Under the pieces are notes generated by a model that was given only the letters and a program-made list of their open reading frames with translations, was not told where the DNA came from and made no database searches. Position numbers and translations under genes: made by a program. From Mauremys mutica (Eukaryota; Chordata; Testudines; Geoemydidae), in NCBI RefSeq assembly GCF_020497125.1, contig NC_059074.1, positions 191,203,415 to 191,267,414 of the forward strand: a DNA stretch of 64,000 nt, written 5' to 3'. How positions within the stretch are numbered: position 1 is the stretch's first letter; the number at the start of each line of letters is the position of its first letter. Below, in pieces: positions 1 to 9,026 of the stretch.

Positions 1-13
1 AGATAGGCACAGA

Positions 14-500
14 CCGTGATTCACAAAAGCCAGCTTTCTAAGTGGGGAGCTGCCTGAATTAGCCAACAGGAGATGCTGACAGGATGTTAAGCCTCGCCCC
101 TCCCATGGAGATAGGTGCCTAAGTCTGGGCTGAAGGGAGGTATTTATCTCTGCTTGCAATTTATAGCTGGGAACCTCCTTTGGAGTTAGGCACCTACAAT
201 GTTTTCTGTAAGAAGCCTGGCTTGGGGGGCCGGGGCAGGGAGAAGGACTACCTCCTTTATAACTTTTAGCTCAGTGGTTAGGGTACTCATGTGGGATGTG
301 GGAGACACTCAGTTCAAGTCCCCCATCCATCTGGTAAGAAAAAGGGATTTGCCACCTCTCAGGTGAGTGCCCTAACCATTGGGGTATGGAATATTCTGAT
401 AAGGAGCTCCCTCAGTCTTTCTTGTTGAAGCTGTTGCACTGTGGAGTCATGGCTTCCTGGGACAAAGTCCCCCTTTCTGTAGACATGGGTGCATTCTTTG
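14..500. repeat. Dispersed element with tRNA-like arms, copy 1
   Basis: This copy opens near base 18 with the motif GATTCACAAAA and has several GCCTAA/TTAGGC motifs. The same order of motifs recurs at 55067-55937: 'attcacaaa', then 'ggcacctac', then 'acctcctttat', then a tRNA-like segment. It is therefore a dispersed repeat and not unique DNA. The right part fades out near base 500, just before the CR1 at 540. I do not know its superfamily. The terminal motif and palindromic layout suggest a non-autonomous DNA transposon, which is inference. Confidence 0.6.
266..384. other. Inverted pair of tRNA-like modules
   Basis: The plus strand reads TAGCTCAGTGG at 267-277, like an RNA polymerase III A box, and GTTCAAGTCCC at about 312-322, like a B box. 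A second, degenerate module lies in inverse orientation and ends with CCCTAACCATTGGGG. Together they form a hairpin of two tRNA-like units head to head. It is not a tRNA gene: I see no complete cloverleaf and the unit sits in a dispersed repeat. Related pairs occur at 6091-6225 and 55457-55580. Confidence 0.6.
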
Positions 501-539
501 TACCTATATTTCTTACCTTGCTTTTGGCTGTATTAAAAC

Positions 540-2410
540 AAATTTTGTTTGAATGTGCCTACCTTACAAGCAACCCAAATCACTCTGTATGACTGCCATG
601 TCTCGGTCACTATTTACCATTCTACCAATCTCTGTGTCATCCATAACTTTTATCAGTAATGATTTTATATTTGCTTCCAGATCATTGATTATATGTTAAT
701 ATGCATTGGGCTTAGAACAGATCTCTGCAGGACTCCACAAGTTACACTCCCATTCAATAATGATTTCCCCATTGACAACTGCTTTTTGTGATTTGTCAGT
801 TAGCCAATTCTTAATCCATTTAACCTGTCCTTTATTAATAATGTACAGTCCTAATTTATTGTGAGAATATCATGCAATACTAAGTCCAACGCCTTACAAA
901 AGTCTAAGTATATTACATCTATATAGCAACCATTATCATGCAAATTTGGAATCTTTACAAATAATGAAATCAGGTTTGTGTGGCAAGACCTATTTTTCTA
1001 TAAAACCATGTTGAATGGCTTTAATTATATTTCCATCCTTTAATTCTTTATCAGTTGAATCCCATATCAGCTTTTCCATTTTTTTTGCTCAGGAGTGATG
1101 CCAGGGTAACCAACTTAGAATTAACCAATCATTACACTTGCCCTTTTTAAATATTGGTACAACATTAGCACTCTTTCAGTCTTCAGGAATTTTACCGATA
1201 TTCCAAGAGTTCTTTTAAAAATTGATATCAGCAGGCCAGAGATCTCCTCAGACAACTCTTTAAGTCTCTTGAGTGCAAGTTATTGTGGGCTGTTGATTTT
1301 AAAAATGCTTATAACTAGTAGATGTTTAATATTCTCCTTAGTTACTAATAGACTGGAAAGTACTTCATCATCCTCATGAGATACAAGTACATTATTCTGC
1401 TTCTTTCCAAATACAGAATAGAAATATTTATTTAACACCTCTGCTTTTTTGCCATCATAAAACTCTTCATTGTTCTTAGTCCTGCTAGGTGTGGATATTT
1501 CCCGGTTGTCTTTAGTTTCCCTTATCAGTGTTCTACACTTCATAATTTCGAATAAACAGCAATTGCTATCTACTTCCCCTTTCCCCCTCTATTTGTTTTA
1601 TTTGTATCTGTATTATAATTTCTACTAGCTACCTTCACTTCTCCCCTGAACCAGAATGGACAACATTGGGTAAAAGCCCTCTTTTTTGATAGTGGAATTG
1701 TGTCTTTTGGATCATCTAATACACGCTTTTTAAAGAATTCTTAATATTCATTTTTTTTCTGCCTGAATTTTTGCTCCCAACCAATTTAATGCATAATTTT
1801 CCTCAGCTTTGAGCAATTAGCCCTTTTGAAGCACAAGTACAATTATATTTCTGGTTGGGACAGTCCTCTGTTTGCCCATATTGAATGTAATCAGGTTATG
1901 AACATTGGTCCCTAGGCAACCACCAACTTCCAGTCCAGCAATTAATTTATTTCTATCGGTCATAATGAGGTTCATATAGAGTTACTTCTTGCTGGGTACA
2001 ATATCTTTTGTGTTAGAAAATCATCATCTACCCTTTTTAGAAACTCTAATGTTGTTTTACTACTGGCTGAATGAGACCTCCAGCATGTGTCGTTCACCTT
2101 GAAGTCCCCCATAACATTACAATTTTTCTTTCCACTCATGACAAACAGATGCTTAAAGGAGCAACTTGTCCCCTCTTGTTCTCTGATTTGATTCAGTGGT
2201 ATGTAACAGACCCCACCAATACCCCTTCTAGGGCTTTGTTATTTAGCACATTGATCCATATGCACTCAAGATCCTGTCATTCTGACTGATCAATAACTCT
2301 AAAACAGATAAGTGTCTTTAATGTACAGTGCTATACCCATCTCTTTTACCCACTCTATCCTTCCTAAAGGGATTGTAACCAGTGAATTTAACATTCAGAT
2401 CTACCAGGTT
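540..2410 (-). mobile_element. Old CR1 LINE, endonuclease end plus reverse transcriptase, decayed
   Basis: Read on the minus strand, this runs in CR1 ORF2 order. A stretch near 2110-2030 resembles the C-terminal endonuclease (GDFKVNDTCW, then FLKRVDDDFLTQ). An 87-residue frame at 1280-1543 holds the linker between endonuclease and reverse transcriptase (KKAEVLNKYFYSVF). Reverse transcriptase follows at 1200-600, with INDLEANIKSLL and a palm motif read as VMDDT where active CR1 has FADDT. Frameshifts and stops are frequent, so it is dead. Divergence from the copy at 48 kb suggests a much older CR1 subfamily. Confidence 0.85.
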
Positions 2411-2425
2411 TGAGTAATCCAATTA

Positions 2426-3105
2426 CAGTAACTCCTCACTTAATGTTGTAGTTATGTTCTGGAAAAATGCAACTTTAAGTGAAACAATGTTAAACAAATC
2501 CAATTGTCCTATAAGATTTAATGTAAATGCGGGGGGTTAGGTTCCAAGGAAATGTTTGGGGGCCAGAGAAAAGCCATTATACTGTACAGTACTGTACTGT
2601 GGTTGGGAAGTGCCCCTGGCTTACCCCACACAGGCACAGCCCACTGCAGGCAAGGATGCTAGGAAGCACCTTTGCAGCAGCAGTGGCAGCTTCCCCAAAG
2701 AACAGGCTCAGTCCTAAGTGCGAAGTGCTGGGAGGGAGGGGGAGGAGCAGAGAAGCCCCGCGTCTCCGCTTCTCCTCCTCCCTCCCAGAAAATCCTAAGC
2801 GCTGCTAAACAGCTATTTGGTGGTGCTTAGGACTTTCTGGGAAGGAGGGGGAGGAGTGGAGATGCAGCTCTTACCCACTCCTGCCCCTCCCTCCCAGAAA
2901 GTCCTAAGCGCTGCCAAACAGCTGTTTTGGTGGTTGGGGAAGCGCTGGGAGGGAGGGAGAAGAGGTGGAGAAGCGGAACTTGTGCAATGCTCCCTTGTAA
3001 AGGCAGTGCTCTTCCACAGAATCTTACAAGCAGGCAGACAAAGGATGTTATAAGGGAGCATTGCACAACTTTAAATGAGCATGTTCCTTAATTGAGTGGG
3101 GACTG
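2426..3105. mobile_element. Tigger-like TA-flanked DNA transposon, non-autonomous
   Basis: The left end begins right after TA (2424-2425) with CAGTAACTCCTCACTTAA. The right end at 3088-3105 reads TTAATTGAGTGGGGACTG, a degraded inverted copy. A CAGTA-type start beside TA is typical of pogo/Tigger elements in the Tc1/mariner superfamily. The interior (2700-2960) is G-rich with alternating hairpins made of 'cctaagcgctg' and 'gcttaggactttctgg'. No transposase frame is seen; the open frames on both strands here are shadows of those hairpins. A fragment with the same terminus lies at 29640-29752. Confidence 0.7.
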
Positions 3106-3145
3106 CATTCCCAGCATTAGTCACAGTGAAAAGATATTATTTATA

Positions 3146-3955
3146 GTAAGATTTGTTGACAACGAGGATGGCTGTATCCAAGTAAAGGAATACTTTCTGT
3201 TTCTGGTCTGTGGACAACTCTATTGGAAAAGGTTTAACAGAACTGTTTATGAACATTTTGAATGAGAATAAAATAAAGCTTCAGGACTCCTGCGCCAAGG
3301 TTATGACAACGGCGAGAATGTGAAAGGAAGAAACAATGGCATCCAGGCAAGGATCCTTGTGCTGAATCCAAGAGCTTTCTTCATGCCTTGTGGCTGCCAT
3401 TCCCTCAACCTGGTTGTGCCAGATGCAGCATCATCTTCAGATTCAGTATCTCTCTTTGGAGTACTGCAAAGGATACACATCCCATTTTCAGCATCAACTA
3501 CAAGGTGGAAGATCCTCACAGGCAGTGTTACAAATCTGACCATGAAGCCAGTAAGTGACGCTGGGAGAACTGCACTGACAACATAAGGCCAGCGAGGTAC
3601 CAAGTGATTGAGATTTACGATGCCCTGGTGGAATGAGTGCAGTCGAGTAAAGCTGAGGCCAGAATCCGACACGAGGCACAAAGCCTGGCAAACCAGATCA
3701 CTGACTTCAAATTTCTGGTCTCAATTGTGGTTTGCCACAATATCCTGTTTCAAGTAAACGTTGTAAGCAAGGCATTACAAACTCAGTTGATGGACATCGC
3801 GCTTGCTACTACTTTGATGAGAAGCTGCCTTGATTTCATTGTGGCCTAGAGAGAGAATGGATTTGAAGATGCCACCACTGCTGCCAAAGAAATGGTGAAA
3901 GTCTGAGGAGTTGAGCCTGTATTCAAGGAAACTCGTATTCATTGGAAGAGACAGC
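3146..3955 (+). pseudogene. hAT-superfamily transposase relic (ZMYM/TTF-type zinc-finger hAT group)
   Basis: Conceptual translation in shifting frames gives successive blocks of a hAT transposase. They are VDNEDGCIQVKEYF (about 3152), then GYDNGENVKGRNNGIQARIL, NPRAFFMPCGCHSLNLVV and STTRWKIL in one frame (3302-3586), then RYQVIEIYDALVE (about 3594-3632), then a 70-residue frame at 3637-3849 with DFKFLVSIVVCHNILFQVNV, then NGFEDATTAAKEMVK (3858-3902). The PCGCHSLNL block with downstream TTRW is characteristic of hAT transposases related to vertebrate ZMYM and TTF-type zinc-finger proteins. At least three frame changes and several stops break it. It encodes no working enzyme, and I could not locate the element's terminal repeats. 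Confidence 0.88.
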
Positions 3956-4639
3956 TGGGCTCTCACTTCATTCTTATATCTTACTGACTGACTGGCAATG
4001 CCTCGCTCCTTATATACCCACAAGGGCATGACTGACAACAATCTAGGAGGTTCAAGGAAAATGCAATTCTCAGAAAGTCTGGAAGGTTCCACGAGATTCT
4101 ACAAAGGTCCAGAACATTCTAGGAGGTTAGTGAAAAATTCCACATTCGGAATATTTGAAACATTTTACTTCAAACATTCTATTTCCCATTTTGTTGCTAA
4201 CAACAAAGACCTCTCCCCAAGCCCAGCATTCCCCAAGCTTGGCACCCCAGGCAGTCACCTGAGTCGTCTGCCCCTGAATCTGCCCCTGTGTAACGTTGTC
4301 CTGAAGACTGAAGCTTTAGTCAAGCCTCTGGGTATACATCTGATGTTCCCATAAAGAAGAGGCTTATTTATCTGGAGTTCAGATACTGAGAGTTTGGCAG
4401 GCTGCAGGTGCATCTCTGATACTGTTTTTTGTTTGTTTTTTGCTCTCCAGGAAAAATATGATTAAAAGGAGCGAGAAAGTGAAAGTGACAATGCTTAAAA
4501 ACAACAACAACAATAACCTCACAACCACCTCAAACCCACCTTGGGCTCTACTAATTCCCTAGGATTATGGGACTTTTATTTCTAGCGTATTCCTTCAGCC
4601 ATTCTGTTGCTATCACCACAGAGATTATGGTTAGATTTG
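3956..4639. other. No gene seen; possible tail of the hAT element
   Basis: This stretch follows the transposase relic. It has no convincing coding signal, only a CAA-type simple repeat near 4501-4517. A related group of 'gaaggttc/ctaggaggtt' motifs occurs at 4046-4130. It may be the 3' non-coding part of the hAT element, but I see no terminus. Confidence 0.4.
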
Positions 4640-4967
4640 AGTTAATAATAGAGGTTACAGTTCAGTGGAAATTAAAAAAAATCATTTTGGGGCAAACTGA
4701 AAATGACATTTTTTTCAAAAATTTTCAGTGAATTGAAAAGTTTTAAAAAAATGAAGTCAAAATTTTAAATAACAGTTTAGACATCGAAATAAAACATTCT
4801 GACTCCAAAGATTTTGATATTATGGAGACATTATGTTTCATTTCAACCCCAACAATTTCATTTAGTCTTTCAGGTATTTTTGTCAAATGCAAGCAAAGGA
4901 TTCACAAAAAGGCTGGAGGTGGGGGAGGAGGATGAGGTGGTGGTTGTGCTGCCTCCTTTATAAGCCC

Positions 4968-6089
4968 TAGGGTTGCCAACTTTCTAATCACACAAAAGCG
5001 AACACCCCTGCCCTGCCCCTTCCCCAAGGCCTTGCGCCCACTCACACCATCCCCCTCCCTCCATCGCTCACTCTCCCCCACCCTCACTCACTCTCACTGG
5101 GCTGGGGCAGGGGGTTGGGGTGCAGGAGGCAGGGGTGAGGGTTCTGGCTGAGGGTTCAGGCTCTGGGCTGGGGTTGGGAATGAGGGATTTGGGTTGCAGA
5201 AGGGGGCTCTGGGCTGGGGTAGGACATAGGGGTACAGGGGGGTGAAGACTTCAGCTGGGGGTGCAGGCTCTGGGGTGGGGCGAGGGATGAGGGGTTTGGG
5301 ATGCAGGAGGGGGCTTGGGCACAGGGTTGGGATGTTGAGGGGGTGTGAGCTCTGGGAGGGAGTTTGGGCGCAGGAGGGGACTCCAGGCTGGGGCAGGCGG
5401 TTGGGGTGCGGGAGGTGGAGGTGAGGGCTCTGGCTGGGGGTGCAGGCTCTGGGCTGGGGCTGGGAATGAGGGATTTGGGGTGCAGGAGGGGGCTCTGGGC
5501 TGGGGCAGGCAGTTGGGGTGTATGGGGGTGAGGGCTCAGGCTGGGGGTGTGGGCTCTGGGGTGGGGCCATGGATGAGGGGTTTGGGGTGCAGGAGGGGGC
5601 TCAGGGCTGAGGCAGGGGTTAGGCGTGTTGGGGGGATGCAGGCTGTGGGAGTTCGGATGTGGGATGGGACTCTGGGCTGGGGCAGGGTATTGGGGTGCAG
5701 GGTCGTGGCAGTGCTTACTGTAGCTCCCGGGAGGTGGCTGCCAGGTCCCTGCAGCCCCTAGACACATGGGTGGCAAGGGAGGCTTTGCACGCTGCCTTTG
5801 TCCCTGCAGGCGCCGCCTCTGCAGCTCCCATTGGTCGTGGTTCCCAGCCAATGGGATGTGAAAATCCGGCCCTCGGGGTGGGGGCACACGGAACCTCCCT
5901 GGCTAGGTGTTGCAGCGACCTGGTGGCCACTTCCGGGAGCTGCGTGGAGCTAGGGCAAGCAGGGAGCCTGCCTTAGCCCCTGGCCCTTGCTGCACCGCTG
6001 GCTGGAGTTTTAATGGCCCAGTCACCGGTGCTGACCAGAGTTTTTTCGACCGGGCATTCTGGTTGAAAACTGGACGCCTGGGAACCCTA
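4968..6089. mobile_element. TAGGGTTGCC-ended element carrying a minisatellite
   Basis: The ends are TAGGGTTGCCAAC at 4968-4980 and CTGGGAACCCTA at 6078-6089, an imperfect inverted pair. The flanking 8-mers, ATAAGCCC (4960-4967) and TTTAGCCC (6090-6097), match at six of eight positions, which fits a decayed hAT-type target duplication. The flank 'acctcctttat' followed by 'tagcccagtgg' is contiguous in copies elsewhere, so this element entered an existing repeat. The interior holds G-rich tandem DNA and a CpG-bearing right part. No transposase is visible. Confidence 0.6.
5157..5700. repeat. G-rich minisatellite, about four long units
   Basis: Units begin with a CAGGCTCTGG-like motif at about 5157, 5263, 5443 and 5549, giving spacings near 106, 180 and 106 bases. 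Each contains 'atgagggatttgggg' and 'gcaggagggggct' submotifs. The 180-base unit holds an extra inserted block. The proline-rich open frames on the minus strand here (up to 243 residues) come from this composition and are not genes. Confidence 0.75.
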
Positions 6090-6090
6090 T

Positions 6091-6225
6091 TTAGCCCAGT
6101 GGTTAGGACAGTCACTTGGCATGTGGGAGACTTGGCTCCAGTTCCCCCCTTTGCCTGATGTGGAGAAGGAGTTTGAACTTGGGCACTTTCCTGCAATGGG
6201 GGAGATTCTAACCACTGGCTAAAGC
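6091..6225. other. Inverted pair of tRNA-like modules, copy 2
   Basis: The left module reads TTAGCCCAGTGGTTAGGA at 6091-6108, A-box like. It ends near a weak B-box-like 'ggctccagttcccc'. The right module, read on the minus strand, starts TTTAGCCAGTGGTTAGAATC (6222 down to 6203) and continues to GTTCAAA near 6170. The two units face each other and can form a long stem. This is the same layout as at 266-384 and 55457-55580. Confidence 0.6.
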
Positions 6226-6482
6226 TCCTATGGGAGGCATTATTGCCTCCAGCCACTTTGTGTCCTTTGCTTATTTTTGACAAAATGGCTGAAAGTCTCA
6301 ACGAATTTTTGCATGTCGAAATGAAACATTGGGTTTCAACATCACCGAAACTTTTTGACTTTTTCAGTTTGGTTGAAACTATTCAAAAAATTGGACACAA
6401 ATTCATTGATAGTTTTGGTCATCGCAAAACTGCATTTTTTTTCAGACAAACGGTTAGGCTGAAAAACTTTGACCAGCTCTAA

Positions 6483-6870
6483 TTGTGGCCTGCCACTGTT
6501 GCCAGCTTAGTAAAGAGCCAGCCAGGCCAGGGCTGGAAGTGTGCTTCCTCGTGTCTGCCTGAGAAGGGTCACAGGCAGACATGTTCCTCCCCTCCCCCCA
6601 CCTTCCTTACCTGTTCACGAGTCTCTGGGACCTCTACTATGCACCTCTACCTGGCCCAGGAAGCAAAACCAAAGCATAGTAATTTATTCTATGGACTGCT
6701 GGTTTCAGGTATGACCGTGAATGAGGAACCAGAGAAGGTGTTCTGGATGAGAGGCTTATGTGGTGCATCACCCAAAGAGCACAGCCCAGGGTAGCTCATA
6801 TCTTCAAAACCAAAAATGGGGACATTTTTGTGGCAACATTTTTAGGGTACTGGAAAAATCCTACAAAAGA
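6483..6870. other. No gene seen
   Basis: This is unassigned sequence between two repeats. A 103-residue frame at 6483-6794 has no recognisable motif and starts inside the end of the repeat, so I do not call it a gene. Confidence 0.4.
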
Positions 6871-6874
6871 ACGC

Positions 6875-7376
6875 TAATACATAGGAACTGCCATACTGGA
6901 TCAGACCCAAGGTTCAGCTAGTCCAGTATACTATCTCCAACCGTACCAGATGCTTTGGAGAAGGTGTAAGAACCACACAGTAGGTAGATGTGGGTTAATT
7001 TGTACCCCACGCTGGGTCTCCTCCTGATTTCTAACAATTGGTGAATGCTTTAATATCCCCTTCAAATGTTTTGTTTTCATTATTATGACAATTCTCTAGA
7101 TTTGCTTGACATCCATATAAATGTTCAGTCTCTTTTGAATCTTGCTAAATTCTTACATTCAATGGCTTCCTGGGGCAATGAGTTCCACAGTCTAATTACA
7201 CATTGTGTGACAATTTTTTCCTTTTTTTGGTCTTGCTACTGCCAGCTTTTGACTCAGCAGCAACAGAAATTTATTTCTTGGATTGGTGTTCTGACTGAGT
7301 TTACCATGGAGCAAGTGTTGCTAGGACTTTCTTTAAACCATAGAAGAGCTTTGGTTGTGTCTACATTAATTTGATT
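6875..7376 (-). mobile_element. CR1 LINE 3' end, older subfamily
   Basis: The plus strand shows the reverse complement of a CR1 3' region. It has 'ggaactgccatactggatcag' features at the left (element 3' end) and 'gcaatgagttccacagtctaattacac' features further in. Only the 3' untranslated part is present, as expected for a 5'-truncated insertion. It is more diverged than the copy at 7646. Confidence 0.75.
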
Positions 7377-7645
7377 TTTCTGTTCATTCCAAACACTGTT
7401 CATTACACTGAATACTCATTCATTTGGACTGTTTGTTCCTGGGAAATGGAGAGCAAGTTCTACTCCGGGCAGTGATACCGTGTAAATATTTTGGAGCTAT
7501 AAAACAATCCAAACTCTGATGAAATGAAAAACTGAGTGTCCACAAGGAAGTTCCTGGGACACCATATGAAAAAATAAGGATGCCCTCAATAAAACTGAGA
7601 CATATGCTCACTTTAGCCTAATAACTAGTGCAGGATAAAAGCAGA

Positions 7646-7926
7646 TATAAGAACATAAGAACGGCCATACTGGGTCAGACCAAAAGTCCATCTAACCCAG
7701 TATCCTGTCTTCCAACAGTGGCCAATGCCAGGTGCCCCAGAGGGAATGAACAGAACAGGTAACCATCAAGTGATCCATCCCCTGTCACCTATTCCCAGCT
7801 TCTGGCAAACAGAGGCTAGGGACGCCATCCCTGCCCATCCTGGCTAATAACCATTGATGGACCTACCCTCCATGAAGTTATCTAGTTCTTTTTTAAACTT
7901 GGTTATAGTCTTGACCTTAACAACAT
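7646..7926 (-). mobile_element. CR1 LINE 3' end, young-looking
   Basis: This carries the standard turtle-type CR1 3' end in reverse: 'aagaacggccatactggg' at the left, 'agtggccaatgccaggtgcc' and 'cccattcctggctaata'-like blocks, then a 5' truncation within 'tttaaacttggttatag'. It matches the 3' end of the long copy at 49.6-49.9 kb closely by eye, so it belongs to the same subfamily or a near relative. Confidence 0.9.
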
Positions 7927-7984
7927 GAAACTTTTATTCCAAATATGGAATAAAGGTGAATTTTGGTTCAAAGTGAGGAATATT

Positions 7985-8514
7985 ATTTGTCATGAGGGGC
8001 AGTGAGAGTTATGATGCAAACTGCTGCTTGTGCAGAAATTGTTTTCAATGGCTTAAAATTTTCAAAATTGACTGGAATTTCTGTTCTGTTGAAAATGTTA
8101 ATACTTTATATTTGTTTTCATTCTGAATTGAAACTAAACCCAATAATTTCTAAATTTCTCCAAAAATGAAAATTATCCAAAAATTCAGTTCTGAACTATT
8201 GAAACAAAATGTTTTGATAAAATGTCCTGTTTTTAAACTGTCAAAACATATAATAAACGTTTAAATGTAATATAAGCCAAATTGAATCTAAACTATAAAG
8301 TTGGAACAAAACATTTTCATTTTATCAAAAAGAAATGCTAAACTTTGCCAAAAAGAAATACTAAACCTAAACAGAGTCAAAATGATTCATTTTGATTTTT
8401 CCCCATTGAAAATTTCATTGAAATCAACACACTCCTGCGAAAATATTTCGATTCCGACTGAACTGCATTTTCTGATGGAAAACTTTCCATGGGAAATTTT
8501 TCAACTAGCTCTAA
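7985..8514. mobile_element. AT-rich DNA element ending in GAAAAATTTCCAACTAGCTCT-type terminus
   Basis: The block is strongly AT-rich with many TTTTCAAAA/TTTTGAAAA-type motifs. It ends with TTTTTCAACTAGCTCTA at 8498-8514. That terminus resembles the ends at 6471-6480 and 53775-53790, where 'accagctct' or 'accagttct' closes the element. The left boundary is unclear. The 81-residue frame at 8301-8546 is a shadow. I infer a non-autonomous DNA transposon, possibly hAT. Confidence 0.5.
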
Positions 8515-8847
8515 GCCCAGATCCCCAGAGGTGTTTAGGCATTTAACTCACTCCCATGGATTTCTAAGGGAGTTATGCACCTAAATATCTTTGAGGATTT
8601 GGGCCTTCCTGACTAGTGATTTTAGGTGCACCAGTGCAACATCTTAAAAGGGCCTGATTTTCAGTGTTTGGGTATTCAAGATTTTCTGAAAATTCAGTTC
8701 TGGTCACTTCTGAAAAATTAGGACAAAATGCTCCAAATTTCAAGTTACTTGGTCTACAAGCACTCAGTGTAGCTTATCACATGTAAGGAGAACATACAGC
8801 CACGACCCTCAAAACCCTGCCAGTTTAACCTAAAATAAACATACAGG

Positions 8848-9018
8848 CAGGGCCGCCCAGAGGATTCAGGGGGCCTGGGGCAAAGCAATTTCGGGGGGGG
8901 CCCTTCCATAAAAAATTTGCAATACTATACAATACTATATTCTCGTGGGGGCCCCTGTGGGGCCCGGGGCCTGGGGCAAATTGCCCCACTTGCCCCCCCC
9001 CGCCCCCGGGCGGCCCTG
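8848..9018. mobile_element. 171-bp hAT MITE with perfect 8-bp target duplication
   Basis: The ends are CAGGGCCGCCC (8848-8858) and GGGCGGCCCTG (9008-9018), perfect 11-base inverted repeats. The flanks are identical 8-mers, CATACAGG, at 8840-8847 and 9019-9026. A CAGGG start with an 8-bp duplication is the signature of hAT transposons. The interior is G/C-rich with runs of eight or nine G or C and a short AT core. It has no coding capacity, so it needed a transposase from elsewhere. Confidence 0.93.
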
Positions 9019-9026
9019 CATACAGG

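Larger units (their letters stand above)
4640..6482. mobile_element. Large AT-rich inverted-repeat element, interrupted
   Basis: The flanks of this interval pair with each other. GTTTCATTTC, a degenerate TTTTGTCAAA, GCAAAGGA and GGCTGGAGG occur in that order at about 4832-4920. Their reverse complements occur in mirrored order at about 6233-6325. The right end finishes with GACCAGCTCT at 6471-6480, the terminus of a common AT-rich family. Tightly paired tRNA-like modules sit on the inner right arm. A 1.1-kb element (4968-6089) separates the two arms. I read this as a single palindromic element split by a later insertion. There is no protein; frames inside are shadows. Confidence 0.6.

Noticed and set aside
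267..322. A tRNA gene
   Set aside because: A-box and B-box motifs are present, but there is no full cloverleaf or acceptor stem, and the unit lies within a dispersed repeat.
5156..5887. Proline-rich minus-strand frames of 158 and 243 residues
   Set aside because: They lie over the G-rich tandem repeat; composition alone explains them, and no start context or domain is seen.
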